Below, piece by piece: positions 18,575-28,047 of a DNA stretch of 64,000 bases. Location of the stretch: NCBI GenBank assembly GCA_913043025.1, contig CAJWLM010000012.1, forward strand, positions 30,418 to 94,417. The letters are read 5' to 3'. Origin of the DNA: an uncultured Rhodospirillaceae bacterium. Its GTDB lineage: Bacteria; Pseudomonadota; Alphaproteobacteria; UBA8366. The stretch's first letter is position 1; each line of letters begins with the position of its first letter. The notes beneath the pieces were generated by a model, which saw only the letters and a list, made by a program, of their open reading frames with translations, did not search any database and had not been told where the DNA came from. A program made the translations under genes and the position numbers.

Positions 18575-19527
18575 TCGGTAATCTCCTCCCCAAGTTTGAG
18601 GTACCTTTTCCGGCGTTGGGCACAGAGGTCGCCGCTATTTCGTGATTTTAAATTTCCGAGGGCTATTTCAATCGCATTTCCTACGGCATTGATAGTACCG
18701 AGTTTATCTCGGTGTGCCCCTCCCAAAGGCTCATTCACGACCATATCTATTAGGCCAAATTTTTTAAGGTCTGTGGCTGTTAGGCGCAGTGCTTCCGCGG
18801 CTGTTTGAGCCGCGCCTGCGTCTCGCCATAATATCGAAGCGCAGCCTTCAGGCGAAATAACGGAGTAAACGCTGTGTTCTAACATAAGAACTTGATCTCC
18901 CGCTGCGATTGCTATCGCACCTCCAGAACCTCCTTCCCCTATTATTATGCTAATCAACGGAACCTTTACGGTAAGACAGGTTTCGATACACTTAGCAATA
19001 GCCTCGGCTTGCCCACGCTCTTCAGCGCCGATGCCGGGGTATGCGCCCGGAGTGTCTACAAAACTAATGATTGGAAGTCGAAAGTGATCTGCCATACGCA
19101 TAAGTCTATTTGCTTTTCGGTATCCTTCCGGCCGGGGCATACCAAAGTTGTATCTCACTCTTTCGCTTGTGTTAGCCCCTTTCTCTTGGCCGATTACCAT
19201 GCAGCTCTGGTCCCGAAACTTACCCAAACCACTTGTTATTGCTTTGTCATCACCGAATTGACGGTCACCAGCGAGTGGCGTGAAATCCCTGATAAGCTCG
19301 TCTATGTAGTCGACACAATGTGGGCGTTCTGGGTGCCTAGCGACTTGAACTTTTTGCCACGGTGAGAGATTGTCGTAAGTATGAAATAAAAGTCTTTGTG
19401 ATTTTTCTTTTAACCGCCCCACCTCTTCGGTGATGTTAATATCATCATTGTTTGACAAATGGCGTAATTCTTCAATCTTGCCCTCTAAGTCGGCTATCGG
19501 CTGTTCAAAATCCAAGAATGTTTTCAT
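18571..19527 (-). CDS. accA: Acetyl-CoA carboxylase carboxyltransferase alpha subunit
   Basis: The alpha subunit of the heterotetrameric acetyl-CoA carboxylase, which transfers CO2 from biotin carrier to acetyl-CoA for fatty acid synthesis. The 318-residue length is standard. Diagnostic segments are LEGKIEELRHL at the start, ARHPERPHCVDYI, NFGMPRPEGYRKANRLM, SFVDTPGAYPGIGAEERGQ and the oxyanion-hole region IIIGEGGSGGAIAIA. The partner accD is not in the window. A lipoprotein gene overlaps its 3' end by 4 bases. Confidence 0.97.
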   Translation of the reverse strand: MKTFLDFEQPIADLEGKIEELRHLSNNDDINITEEVGRLKEKSQRLLFHTYDNLSPWQKVQVARHPERPHCVDYIDELIRDFTPLAGDRQFGDDKAITSGLGKFRDQSCMVIGQEKGANTSERVRYNFGMPRPEGYRKANRLMRMADHFRLPIISFVDTPGAYPGIGAEERGQAEAIAKCIETCLTVKVPLISIIIGEGGSGGAIAIAAGDQVLMLEHSVYSVISPEGCASILWRDAGAAQTAAEALRLTATDLKKFGLIDMVVNEPLGGAHRDKLGTINAVGNAIEIALGNLKSRNSGDLCAQRRKRYLKLGEEITE

Positions 19528-19614
19528 ATCAATAATTTTGTTCTTACTGTTGCTAATTTCCTAGCACAGGCTCACTAAAACAACTAGCGAGTGGCTTCAT
19601 TCAGATAGAAAGGT

Positions 19615-20550
19615 TTAAAAATTTGTCTGCGCCAGGGGGTGGAAGTCTCCAACAACTTTTCTGAGGCGTTCGTCTAATACATGAGTATATATTTGTGTAG
19701 TCGTGAGATCTGAATGTCCGAGCATTTGCTGAACAGCTCTGAGATCAGCGCCGTTTGCGAGTAAGTGGCTAGCAAAAGCATGGCGTAGTACGTGCGGACT
19801 TACTTTTGTCGGATCAATTCCAGATTTGAGCGCCAATTCTTTTAACTGTTGACCCAGACGCTGCCGGGTTAGATGACCGGTTTTTGAATTTGAGGGGAAC
19901 AACCAAGAAGATTTATTTAACCCTCTCAGAAATGTGTTTCGCACCTTTTTGTAGGCTTTAACTGCCTGCTTCGCTGGTTTTCCTATTGGCACCATACGCT
20001 CTTTGTTCCCTTTTCCTTGTACGATTAGAACTTCTCTATCATCCATAACGGATATCAAAGGAAGTGAGATCAATTCAGTTACCCTGAGGCCAGTAGCGTA
20101 AAGCACTTCAAGTAAAGCAGTTAGCCGCAACCCTTTTGAGCTCTCATCCACAGCAGCGGTTTCAAGTAAAAGTGTAACCTCTGCCTCGGAAAGTATTTTC
20201 GGCAACTGCTGCGCTTTTTTTGGGCTTTGAAAGATGGTGCTCGGATCATCTTCTCGTATAGTCTCTGCATGTAAGAATCTATAATATTGTTTCAGTGCCG
20301 AAAGCCGTCGGGCTTGCGTGGAGGCAGACATAGCGTCGGCACATAATTCACCCATGTAGATGCTTACATCTTGGGCTGTAGCACTCACTGCCTTTGTTCC
20401 CCGACTATCACAGAATTTAGCAAAATCAGTCAAATCGCGTTTGTAAGCTTCAATAGTATTTGCTGCAAGACCCCGTTCGGCAACTAGCATCTCTAGGAAC
20501 GTCTCAACGTGGCAGGACTGAAAAGCTTTTGTCATTGGATCGCTGTACAA
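19615..20550 (-). CDS. xerD: Tyrosine recombinase XerD
   Basis: A 311-residue site-specific tyrosine recombinase that resolves chromosome dimers at dif with XerC. It has an N-terminal SAM-like core-binding domain (about residues 14-105) and the catalytic domain with ATGLRVTEL (Arg), GKGNKERMVPIG (Lys), HVLRHAFASHL (His/Arg) and LGHSDLTTTQIYTHV (His and Tyr nucleophile). XerD rather than XerC is inferred from the adjacent accA and the sequence type. I take TTG 20550 as start because AGGAGG lies nine bases upstream; the ATG at 20535 is 24 bases from it. A 46-residue membrane protein gene ends just upstream. Confidence 0.93.
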   Translation of the reverse strand: MYSDPMTKAFQSCHVETFLEMLVAERGLAANTIEAYKRDLTDFAKFCDSRGTKAVSATAQDVSIYMGELCADAMSASTQARRLSALKQYYRFLHAETIREDDPSTIFQSPKKAQQLPKILSEAEVTLLLETAAVDESSKGLRLTALLEVLYATGLRVTELISLPLISVMDDREVLIVQGKGNKERMVPIGKPAKQAVKAYKKVRNTFLRGLNKSSWLFPSNSKTGHLTRQRLGQQLKELALKSGIDPTKVSPHVLRHAFASHLLANGADLRAVQQMLGHSDLTTTQIYTHVLDERLRKVVGDFHPLAQTNF

Positions 20551-20559
20551 GGAGATAAG

Positions 20560-20565
20560 CCTCCT
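20560..20565 (-). promoter_or_regulatory. Shine-Dalgarno site that selects the xerD TTG start
   Basis: AGGAGG on the minus strand directly follows the TAA of the small upstream gene and sits nine bases before TTG 20550. It matches the anti-Shine-Dalgarno core fully and favours TTG over the later ATG at 20535. Confidence 0.7.
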
Positions 20566-20706
20566 TTACCTTTGGAAACGGCTATTATCGATTACTTGTT
20601 CCACAGATTTTGAGGGTGGCGGGAACTCTCCTGTTCCAAGAAAGACTGCACCCCCAATAACCGATAAAATAAGCAAAATTATTATAAATTTTGTTAAACG
20701 AGCCAT
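20566..20706 (-). CDS. Small single-span membrane protein, 46 residues
   Basis: ATG to TAA on the minus strand, 46 codons. The protein starts MARLTKF, has one hydrophobic stretch of about 18 residues (FIIILLILSVIGGAVFLG), then a proline-rich EFPPPSK and a polar tail ending SRFQR. I recall short proteins with the same layout (basic start, one membrane span, PPP, short tail) near xerD or aroK in other Alphaproteobacteria, so I believe it is real and not a chance frame. The stop is immediately followed by the xerD ribosome binding site, which makes the two genes an operon. The topology is probably N-in with the tail outside. Function is unknown. Confidence 0.66.
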   Translation of the reverse strand: MARLTKFIIILLILSVIGGAVFLGTGEFPPPSKSVEQVIDNSRFQR

Positions 20707-20778
20707 CTTGTCTTATATCTCGCAGTTGTTTTAACGTTTAAAGATTATTGGCCTTAACAAACTTGGCCCGCTACGTAC

Positions 20779-20806
20779 ACTAATTATTGAAATCAATGTA
20801 ATTAGT
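20779..20806. repeat. 28-base inverted repeat in the xerD/aroK divergent gap
   Basis: ACTAATTA-TTGA, then AA, then TCAA-TG-TAATTAGT. The outer 8-base arms and the inner 4-base arms are perfect, with a two-base bulge. It lies 53 bases before the aroK start and about 73 bases from the small-protein start. It could be an operator for a dimeric regulator or a leader hairpin of one of the two transcripts. No regulator can be named. Confidence 0.55.
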
Positions 20807-20858
20807 CTAAAGAAATATTGTTCAGCATACGAGTACTTCTGGTTATAACTTAAAATAA

Positions 20859-21431
20859 ATGGAAAAAATTGAAATAATAAGATCTGACTTGCTTGAGCTC
20901 TCAAAGCCATTGGTTCTTGTTGGCTTGATGGGGGCTGGAAAAACAGCCATTGGGAAGCGTTTGGCGTTACGTCTAAACTTACCTTTTACGGATGTAGACC
21001 AGGAAATAGAGATGGCTGCAGGATGTACGGTAGTCGATTTCTTCGAAAAATATGGAGAAGCAGAGTTTCGTCATGGTGAACGTCGAGTGCTCTCTCGTTT
21101 GTTGTGTGAGGGAGCGGGTATTCTTGCCACTGGCGGAGGTGCATTTATGGATGCAGGCACCCGGACTGAAATATTAGGACAGGGTATTTCGATTTGGCTT
21201 AAAGCCGACATTGAGACTTTATGGAAACGAGTTTGCCGGCGGGAGACAAGACCGTTGTTGAAAACTTCTTCTCCACGACAAACTCTTTCTCAGCTTCTAG
21301 TCAAACGATATCCAGTTTATGCAGGAGCAGATATAACAGTTATTAGCAAAGATAGCTCTTTAGAATCGACGGTTGACGATGTCCTCGCAAATGTTGCAGC
21401 AATTTTGGATGAAAGAAGACACGGACAATGA
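20859..21431 (+). CDS. aroK: Shikimate kinase
   Basis: Phosphorylates shikimate at the 3-hydroxyl with ATP in the aromatic amino acid pathway. The 190-residue protein has the P-loop GLMGAGKT (residues 22-29), the substrate motif DVDQEIE, EAEFRHGERRVL with the binding Arg, and ATGGGAF. RRETRPLL is the lid region. Its stop overlaps the aroB ATG (ATGA), the classical aroK-aroB pairing. The N-terminus is about ten residues longer than in E. coli AroK. Confidence 0.96.
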   Translation: MEKIEIIRSDLLELSKPLVLVGLMGAGKTAIGKRLALRLNLPFTDVDQEIEMAAGCTVVDFFEKYGEAEFRHGERRVLSRLLCEGAGILATGGGAFMDAGTRTEILGQGISIWLKADIETLWKRVCRRETRPLLKTSSPRQTLSQLLVKRYPVYAGADITVISKDSSLESTVDDVLANVAAILDERRHGQ

Positions 21432-22540
21432 ATAATGAAACGGTTTCGGTTGAACTCGGTGAACGAAGCTACGACATCGTGGTTGGCGAAAACCTCATAC
21501 AAAATAGCGGCCACATTATTGCGCCTCTACTGCGCCAACCGCGAGTGGTAATTATCAGCGACTCAAATGTCGCACCACATTATAATGAAGTACTGGCAGA
21601 TTCTCTTGAGTCCGAGGGTATAAAGCACGAAAGCCTAGTGCTTCCGGCCGGAGAAAGCACAAAAAGTTTTAAATATTTTGTGGAACTCGTGGATGGTATT
21701 TTAGCGTTAGGTATTGAGCGTGGCACATGCCTTGTGGCGCTTGGTGGAGGTGTAATTGGGGATTTAGTTGGATACGCAGCGGCCTCAGTGCTTCGCGGCA
21801 TAGATTTTGTTCAAATCCCAACGTCATTGCTGGCTCAAGTTGATAGTTCGGTCGGAGGTAAAACTGGAATCAATACTGTTCATGGGAAAAATCTTGTGGG
21901 TGCTTTCCATCAGCCACGGTTGGTCCTCTGTGATGTTGGTGTCTTAGATACGCTCCCCGAACGTGAACTGAAGGCTGGATATGCAGAAGTTGTAAAATAT
22001 GGACTGATAGGAGACGAACAGTTTTTCAACTGGCTAGAGTATAACGGGTCGAAGGTTTGTAAAGGTGACAAGGTAAGCCGACAACGCGCTGTGGTTCAGA
22101 GCTGCAAAGCCAAGGCTAAAATAGTGTCGGAAGATGAACAAGAAGCAGGACGTAGAGCATTGCTAAACTTTGGTCACACATTTGGTCATGCATTGGAGGC
22201 GGAAGCAGGTTTTAGTGATATTTTATTGCATGGTGAGGCTGTTTCAATAGGAATGGTAATGGCGCTCACGCTTTCGACCAAGCTCGGCCATTGCAAATCA
22301 AACACACAGGATACTGCCCGTAACCATCTTCGCCACGTTGGGCTGCCCGTTTCAACCGCTGATAGGCCGGCTGTAAATTGGGATACGGAAGCTCTTCTCA
22401 ATCATATGGCGAAGGATAAAAAAGTCACTGACGGCATGATGACATTTGTATTAGCGCGTGGCATTGGGCAGGCTTTTCTGAGTCGTGATGTTGAGCGCGA
22501 GGCCTTAATTGAAGTTTTGGAGAGTGGAGGTGAGCTATGA
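21428..22540 (+). CDS. aroB: 3-dehydroquinate synthase
   Basis: Converts DAHP to 3-dehydroquinate, the second step of the shikimate pathway, using NAD and a divalent metal. In 370 residues the protein shows LPAGESTKSF, LGGGVIGDLVGYAAAS, IPTSLLAQVDSSVGGKTGIN, GYAEVVKYG, the metal-ligand region NFGHTFGHALE and HGEAVSIGM. It overlaps aroK and the CorC-like gene by 4 bases each. Confidence 0.97.
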   Translation: MNNETVSVELGERSYDIVVGENLIQNSGHIIAPLLRQPRVVIISDSNVAPHYNEVLADSLESEGIKHESLVLPAGESTKSFKYFVELVDGILALGIERGTCLVALGGGVIGDLVGYAAASVLRGIDFVQIPTSLLAQVDSSVGGKTGINTVHGKNLVGAFHQPRLVLCDVGVLDTLPERELKAGYAEVVKYGLIGDEQFFNWLEYNGSKVCKGDKVSRQRAVVQSCKAKAKIVSEDEQEAGRRALLNFGHTFGHALEAEAGFSDILLHGEAVSIGMVMALTLSTKLGHCKSNTQDTARNHLRHVGLPVSTADRPAVNWDTEALLNHMAKDKKVTDGMMTFVLARGIGQAFLSRDVEREALIEVLESGGEL

Positions 22541-23847
22541 GCGCGGAATATTTTCTGGTCACCGAGCACATGGTGGTCATTGGATTCATAGCACTGTTGA
22601 TTGTTGTCTCCGGCTTTTTCTCTGGATCAGAGACTGCGCTAACAGCGGCATCCAACCCCCGCATGCATGAACTCGTTCGTAACCAGAGTCGGCGTGCTGA
22701 GGTTGTGCTTGCTCTTTTACAGCGAAAAGAACGTCTTATCGGGTCTATTTTATTAGGCAATAATCTTGTCAATATTTTTGCTTCAGCGTTGGCAACCAGC
22801 TTGTTTTTGGACGCGTTTGGAGAGGCAGGAATTCTATATGCCACTGGCGCAATGACTTTAGTTGTCGTTATTTTTGCTGAAGTTTTGCCCAAAACTTACG
22901 CTCTCAGCCATGCTGATCGGATGGCTTTAGCAGTTGCGCCAATGATGCGTTTGATAGTGAGTTTGTTACGGCCTTTTGCTACTAGCATTAATTTTCTGGT
23001 TAAACACTCGCTTAAAGTTCTTGGGGTACAACTCTCAAATGCACAAGTTGAGCAAGAGCGCGAGGAAGAACTGCGAGGCGCGATTGCCCTTCATACCGGT
23101 GAACCAGATTTGCGACAGGAGCAGCAGATGCTGCGGGGTATTCTTGACCTTGATGAAGTTGAGGTGGACGAAGTAATGACACATAGACGCAATGTGGAAA
23201 TGCTCGACTCAGAAACCTCAAATGAAAGCTTGATTGAAGCCGTCCTTGAAAGCCGCTTCACGAGACTTCCATTATTTGAAGGTGAGCCGGAGAATATAGT
23301 CGGTGTTGTGCATGAAAAAGCACTTCTTCGCGCTGAGCACTCTAGCGGTTCGGGATTTTCTGAACTCAGTATAACAGAAATAGCTGGGGACCCGTGGTTT
23401 ATTCCAAACACTACAACCTTGCTTGAACAGCTTCAGGCATTTCGGGAAAGGCGCGAGCACTTTGCGCTTGTTGTTGACGAATACGGTGCTTTTCTTGGGA
23501 TTGTAACTCTTGAAGATATCTTAGAGGAAATTGTTGGTGAGATTGAGGACGAGCATGATCGTGCTTTCCATGGAGTTAAGCCTCAATCAGACGGAACTTT
23601 CATTGTGAGTGGATCGGTTACACTTCGTGATTTGTCCCGCGATTTTGATTGGAGATTACCAGACCAACAAGCTGCAACTATTGCTGGGTTGGTGCTTTAT
23701 GAAGCACGGTCAATCCCAAAAGCCGGGCAGGTATTCCAATTTCACGGTTTTCGCTTTGAGGTTTTGAGACGTCAACGTCACCAAATCACATTGTTGCGTG
23801 TAACTCCACCACAATTACCGACGAACGCTACTTCTAATGGTGAATAG
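22537..23847 (+). CDS. CNNM/CorC family membrane protein with CBS domains
   Basis: A 436-residue HlyC/CorC-type protein. The N-terminal CNNM (DUF21) membrane domain spans about residues 10-180, with VSGFFSGSETALTAASNPRM and LGNNLVNIFASA. A CBS pair follows (about 205-325, with VDEVMTHR, RFTRLPLF and VDEYGAFLGIVTLEDILEEIVGEI). A C-terminal CorC_HlyC/transporter-associated domain (about 345-425) completes the architecture. Relatives take part in Mg2+/Co2+ efflux. It overlaps aroB by 4 bases, an arrangement common in Alphaproteobacteria but without a known metabolic reason. Confidence 0.9.
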   Translation: MSAEYFLVTEHMVVIGFIALLIVVSGFFSGSETALTAASNPRMHELVRNQSRRAEVVLALLQRKERLIGSILLGNNLVNIFASALATSLFLDAFGEAGILYATGAMTLVVVIFAEVLPKTYALSHADRMALAVAPMMRLIVSLLRPFATSINFLVKHSLKVLGVQLSNAQVEQEREEELRGAIALHTGEPDLRQEQQMLRGILDLDEVEVDEVMTHRRNVEMLDSETSNESLIEAVLESRFTRLPLFEGEPENIVGVVHEKALLRAEHSSGSGFSELSITEIAGDPWFIPNTTTLLEQLQAFRERREHFALVVDEYGAFLGIVTLEDILEEIVGEIEDEHDRAFHGVKPQSDGTFIVSGSVTLRDLSRDFDWRLPDQQAATIAGLVLYEARSIPKAGQVFQFHGFRFEVLRRQRHQITLLRVTPPQLPTNATSNGE

Positions 23848-24130
23848 ATTGATGCAACACTGCGCATTTTTCATAGTGCTTGGTCAGGGTTGAAGCTTCT
23901 CAGATTACAGAATGCTTCACAATCGTAATCTCGATCCATGTAGGACACCCCTCAGTTGATTGCAGCTGCAGGTCACTCCGTATAAACGGAAATGCGCTCC
24001 GGAGATAATTGATATAATAAAGCAAATAGGTATTACAATTCGGGCGCTTTTTAATTGATGAATGCAGACAATTTTCCTTATCGATGAGGTGAAAACTTGG
24101 CATATTTTTTGGATTATCTACCGCCAACAG

Positions 24131-24412
24131 CTATGATGCCCGCTCGGCTTCGTCTGGTGTCATTGTCGAAAGTGACAAGGCATGGACCGGCCCAGCCAGT
24201 TCATCTGCTAGTATCTCGTAAACTTTTCGTTGACGAGCTACTTGAGTTTGGCCCTCAAACGCAGCCGCTGCAACAGTAACGTGAAAATGGCTTTCTCCAC
24301 CCTCTGGTGCATGTGCATGACCTGCGTGAAGGTGCGATTCGTCGACTATCTCAAGCCTGACTGGTTCAAGTGCGGCAGCCAGTTTCTTTTCGATTAATGC
24401 TGCTACTGACAT
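24131..24412 (-). CDS. bolA: BolA family protein
   Basis: A 93-residue BolA protein. Visible motifs are the LEIVDESHLHAGHA region, with the histidines used for Fe-S or metal binding with glutaredoxins, ESHFHVTVAA, RQRKVYEILADEL and VHALSLSTMTPDE. BolA proteins pair with monothiol glutaredoxins in Fe-S trafficking. In many relatives a grxD gene follows bolA, but the 283 bases downstream contain no glutaredoxin. It is divergent from the J-domain gene across 80 bases. Confidence 0.92.
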   Translation of the reverse strand: MSVAALIEKKLAAALEPVRLEIVDESHLHAGHAHAPEGGESHFHVTVAAAAFEGQTQVARQRKVYEILADELAGPVHALSLSTMTPDEAERAS

Positions 24413-24492
24413 TTTTCCTCATCCTGGTCTGTATTCCCATAACTTCCGGTTTGTCGCTTGTCACATCTGATTTGACTATACATATTAGAATA

Positions 24493-25059
24493 ATGAAGCG
24501 GAAAAATAAAAGGATAGAAATTGACGACCAAGCTTCCGAGCGGATCTGTGATCATCCAGATTGCATTGAGCTGGGTGAGTATCGAGCGCCTAAGTCACCT
24601 AGCAGGCTCAGTGATTTCCATTGGTTCTGCCTTGAGCACGTGCGGGATTACAATTTAAAATGGAATTACTACAAGGATATGCAGGAGCCCGAAATTGAGG
24701 CTGAAATTCGTAATGATACTGTTTGGCGGCGGCCAACATGGCCCATGGGTACCAATATTCGATCCGGCCGCAACCATGCTAAACGGCATAATTTTGACGA
24801 CTCATTCGGCATTTTTCGGGAACACGGAGCTGAATCCAAGGCTTCGGCTGAAGGTGGAAATTATGACGCCGAATCCCACCATAGTTTTACCGTAATGGAA
24901 ATAAGGCCACCGACAACCTTGACCCAATTGAAATCCCGCTATAAGGAACTCGTGAAGAAGCTGCATCCGGATGTTAATGGTGGTGATCCTGCCGCCGAGG
25001 AGAGGCTTAAAGATATTAACCAAGCGTATGCAAAACTGAAAAAAGTAGTCCGTTCTTAG
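24493..25059 (+). CDS. J-domain protein with N-terminal cysteine motif
   Basis: A 188-residue protein with a short C-terminal J domain (about residues 130-188) that carries the HPD tripeptide at 158-160 in [11 protein letters not shown]. It should therefore stimulate an Hsp70 partner. The N-terminal part has [16 protein letters not shown] and [13 protein letters not shown], whose three Cys and a His could bind a metal. The frame is open from 24370, but ATG 24493 gives the family N-terminus ([10 protein letters not shown]). The order bolA / J-protein / cobS / cobT is conserved in Alphaproteobacteria. Its client is unknown. Confidence 0.85.
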   Translation: MKRKNKRIEIDDQASERICDHPDCIELGEYRAPKSPSRLSDFHWFCLEHVRDYNLKWNYYKDMQEPEIEAEIRNDTVWRRPTWPMGTNIRSGRNHAKRHNFDDSFGIFREHGAESKASAEGGNYDAESHHSFTVMEIRPPTTLTQLKSRYKELVKKLHPDVNGGDPAAEERLKDINQAYAKLKKVVRS

Positions 25060-25111
25060 AACAATTTTTCAATATCATCTGTGGCTTGACAATCAGAAAG
25101 CGAATATCGAA

Positions 25112-26116
25112 ATGGCTGAGTCAAAATTAGAAGATCGCGCACGGGCGCATGAATTGGATTTACCGGATACTGAGCTCTCGGTCAAAAAAACCTTTGGCCT
25201 CGACACTCCTATGAAGGTGCCCGCCTTTTCTGTCGGATCTGAGTATGTTCCTGACATTGATGAAGCATACGTTTTTGACTATGAAACCACAATGGCAATT
25301 CTAGCAGGGTTCTCGCACAATAGGCGGGTCATGATACAGGGGTATCATGGCACTGGTAAGTCGACACATATAGAGCAGGTAGCTGCCCGGCTCAATTGGC
25401 CCTGTATTCGGGTAAACTTGGACAGTCATATCAGCAGAATTGATCTAATAGGAAAAGACGCGATTGTAGTGAGAAGCGGTAAGCAAGTAACAGAATTTCG
25501 CGAAGGCATACTTCCATGGTGTCTCCAGAATCCATGTGCAATTTGTTTCGACGAATACGATGCTGGTCGCCCCGATGTTATGTTTGTGATTCAAAGAGTG
25601 CTCGAGGTTGATGGTAAGCTAACCCTTCTTGATCAAAGTAAAGTTGTGAGACCCAATAAATACTTCCGTCTTTTTGCAACAGCGAATACGGTTGGGTTAG
25701 GTGACACAACTGGACTCTATCATGGTACCCAACAAATAAACCAAGGCCAAATGGACCGCTGGAATATTGTAACAACGTTAAACTACCTGCCGCATGAACA
25801 GGAGGTAGATATAATTCTTGCGAAGTCGCCTAGCTACAATAATAAAGTTGGTAAGGAAAAGATCGGGGCGATGGTTGCTTGCGCCGAGCTGACGCGCTCG
25901 GGATTTATGAATGGTGATATTTCGACTGTGATGTCGCCGCGGACTGTGATTACGTGGGCTGAGAACGCAGAAATATTTTCTGATATTGCGCTTGGTTTTC
26001 GGATGACATTCCTTAACAAGTGTGATGAGACTGAACGGCCCATGGTCGCTGAGTATTATCAGCGTTGTTTTGGTACAGAATTGCCAGAAAGCACTGTATC
26101 AGCGACCATATCGTAA
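25112..26116 (+). CDS. cobS: Cobaltochelatase subunit CobS
   Basis: A MoxR/AAA+ ATPase of 334 residues, standard for CobS. It starts with the acidic helper region ([18 protein letters not shown]) and has Walker [10 protein letters not shown] from residue 77, Walker [10 protein letters not shown], and a sensor region [15 protein letters not shown]. With CobT it forms the chaperone ring that drives cobalt insertion by CobN in aerobic cobalamin synthesis. CobN and other cob genes are absent from the window. In some bacteria CobST pairs occur without that pathway, so cobalamin synthesis is inferred, not shown. Confidence 0.94.
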   Translation: MAESKLEDRARAHELDLPDTELSVKKTFGLDTPMKVPAFSVGSEYVPDIDEAYVFDYETTMAILAGFSHNRRVMIQGYHGTGKSTHIEQVAARLNWPCIRVNLDSHISRIDLIGKDAIVVRSGKQVTEFREGILPWCLQNPCAICFDEYDAGRPDVMFVIQRVLEVDGKLTLLDQSKVVRPNKYFRLFATANTVGLGDTTGLYHGTQQINQGQMDRWNIVTTLNYLPHEQEVDIILAKSPSYNNKVGKEKIGAMVACAELTRSGFMNGDISTVMSPRTVITWAENAEIFSDIALGFRMTFLNKCDETERPMVAEYYQRCFGTELPESTVSATIS

Positions 26117-26135
26117 TTTCGGCGTAGGACGCGCT

Positions 26136-28010
26136 ATGGCTGATAGTGATTCTCCAGTAGAGCAGTTTAAGTATGCGACCGGCGCAGCGTTACGTGCAAT
26201 TGCCGAAAAAGAAGATATAGAGGTCTCTTATTCAAATGAACCATCCGGCTTAACTGGTGAGCGGGCGAGACTGCCGTTTCCAAGCCGTGATCTGCCGCCT
26301 GAGGAGGTTGCCCACGTGCGTGGGGAAGCAGATTCAATGGCGCTTAAGTTACGCCATCATAATCCTGAGACACATGCGAAAAATATGCCTAGTGGGGATG
26401 TTGCTCCCATGCTTTATGAAGCATTAGAGGAAGCGCGATGTGAAGCTCTTGGTGCTCGTAAAATGCCGGGTCTTGGAGATAATTTGTCTGCAATGTTAGA
26501 AGAGAGGTATCGGCGTTTGGGCCTTCATCGAATAGATGACCGCACCGAGGCAACTATGCCTGAAGCTCTCAGAATGATGGTCCGTGAGCACCTTACCGGT
26601 GCGCCGCCGCCGCGCGCAGCCCAAAAGGTCTGCGAACTTTGGGAACCGTGGCTTCGTGAGCGTGTTGGTAAGATCATGAATGAGCTTGAAGATCGCATAA
26701 ACGATCAGACAAGCTACGGTAAAACGGTTTGCCAATTAATCAAGGACCTTGAAATCGATATAGAAGCTGAGGCCCCTGATGATGGGGAGCCCGACCCTGC
26801 AGAAGATGAACAAGAGAGTGACAGTGATTCTGACCCCGGGCAAGACTCAGAGGGCGAGGCTGATGAAAATGCAGAAGCTATGGCTGATGCGACAGAGCAG
26901 ACCGGAGGCGAGGAAGATTTCTCAGACATGATGCCCGACGACTTTGCGGATGACTCACAGCCAGCGGACGGAGGGGATGAGGATGGCGAGCCCGGCACCC
27001 CATGGAGGCCGCAGCATGATCTCTCAAATGTCCCCCGCGAACCGTTTTATAAGGCTTTCACTGAGAGTTATGATGAGCTGATAGCGGCAGATGAACTCTG
27101 TGACCCCGATGAACTCGTCCGTCTGAGGCAAATGCTAGATCAGCAATTATTGAATCTGCAAGGTGTCATTGGTAAACTTGCGAATAGATTGCAAAGGAGA
27201 TTAATGGCAAAACAAATGAGGTCATGGGAGTTTGACCTCGAAGAGGGGCTCCTCGATACGGCCCGCCTTGATCGGGTGGTAACCAACCCACTATATCCAT
27301 TGTCATTCAAGATGGAGCACGATACGGAGTTTCGGGACACTGTTGTTACGTTATTAATAGATAATTCTGGCTCGATGCGTGGTCGTCCAATCACTATTGC
27401 TGCGATGAGCGCCGATATTTTAGCCCGTACGTTAGAGCGTTGTGGCGTAAAGGTTGAGATACTGGGTTTCACTACCCGTGCTTGGAAGGGTGGCCAGAGC
27501 CGTGAGAGGTGGATCCAGGACGGTAAGACAGCAAATCCTGGTAGGCTTAATGACCTTCGGCATATCGTTTACAAATCTGCTGATGCGCCGTGGCGGCGGG
27601 CGCGTAAAAATTTGGGTTTGATGCTTCGTGAAGGCTTGCTTAAAGAAAATATTGATGGAGAGGCGCTCCTATGGGCACATGAACGGCTTCTTGGACGATC
27701 GGAGCAGCGGCGGATATTAATGGTTATATCAGATGGCGCTCCAGTTGATGATTCTACGTTATCGGTAAACCCTGGCAATTATCTCGAACGCCATTTACGT
27801 GACATGATTGAGTTTATAGAGCAGCGTTCGCCCGTTGAACTCGTTGCTATAGGCATTGGTCACGATGTTACCCGCTACTATAAACGTGCAGTGACAATCG
27901 TAGATGTTGATCAATTGGGAGGTACGATGATGGAACAGTTAGCGGATTTGTTTGACGATGACACTCGTGAACTACAAAATAAACGCCCACGAAGAAAAAT
28001 CAGTGCATGA
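26136..28010 (+). CDS. cobT: Cobaltochelatase subunit CobT
   Basis: The 624-residue partner of CobS. The N-terminal CobT domain (about residues 1-210) is followed by a very acidic, low-complexity linker (about 205-285, rich in Asp/Glu with Ser and Gly). A C-terminal von Willebrand A domain has the metal-ion site DNSGS at residues 409-413. The frame opens upstream inside cobS, but ATG 26136 lies 19 bases after the cobS stop and gives the family N-terminus [20 protein letters not shown]. The linker is a normal feature of CobT. Confidence 0.93.
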   Translation: MADSDSPVEQFKYATGAALRAIAEKEDIEVSYSNEPSGLTGERARLPFPSRDLPPEEVAHVRGEADSMALKLRHHNPETHAKNMPSGDVAPMLYEALEEARCEALGARKMPGLGDNLSAMLEERYRRLGLHRIDDRTEATMPEALRMMVREHLTGAPPPRAAQKVCELWEPWLRERVGKIMNELEDRINDQTSYGKTVCQLIKDLEIDIEAEAPDDGEPDPAEDEQESDSDSDPGQDSEGEADENAEAMADATEQTGGEEDFSDMMPDDFADDSQPADGGDEDGEPGTPWRPQHDLSNVPREPFYKAFTESYDELIAADELCDPDELVRLRQMLDQQLLNLQGVIGKLANRLQRRLMAKQMRSWEFDLEEGLLDTARLDRVVTNPLYPLSFKMEHDTEFRDTVVTLLIDNSGSMRGRPITIAAMSADILARTLERCGVKVEILGFTTRAWKGGQSRERWIQDGKTANPGRLNDLRHIVYKSADAPWRRARKNLGLMLREGLLKENIDGEALLWAHERLLGRSEQRRILMVISDGAPVDDSTLSVNPGNYLERHLRDMIEFIEQRSPVELVAIGIGHDVTRYYKRAVTIVDVDQLGGTMMEQLADLFDDDTRELQNKRPRRKISA

Positions 28011-28047
28011 AATCAGTAATCATGGTGCAGCTCAGAAATTTCGATAC

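Noticed and set aside
23900..24127. Minus-strand ORF of 75 codons just after bolA
   Set aside because: It begins with TTG, has no clear ribosome site and does not resemble the glutaredoxin expected there; I regard it as spacer.
26750..26990. Acidic low-complexity stretch in cobT as a repeat or foreign insert
   Set aside because: An acidic linker between the two domains is normal for CobT, and the frame is intact.
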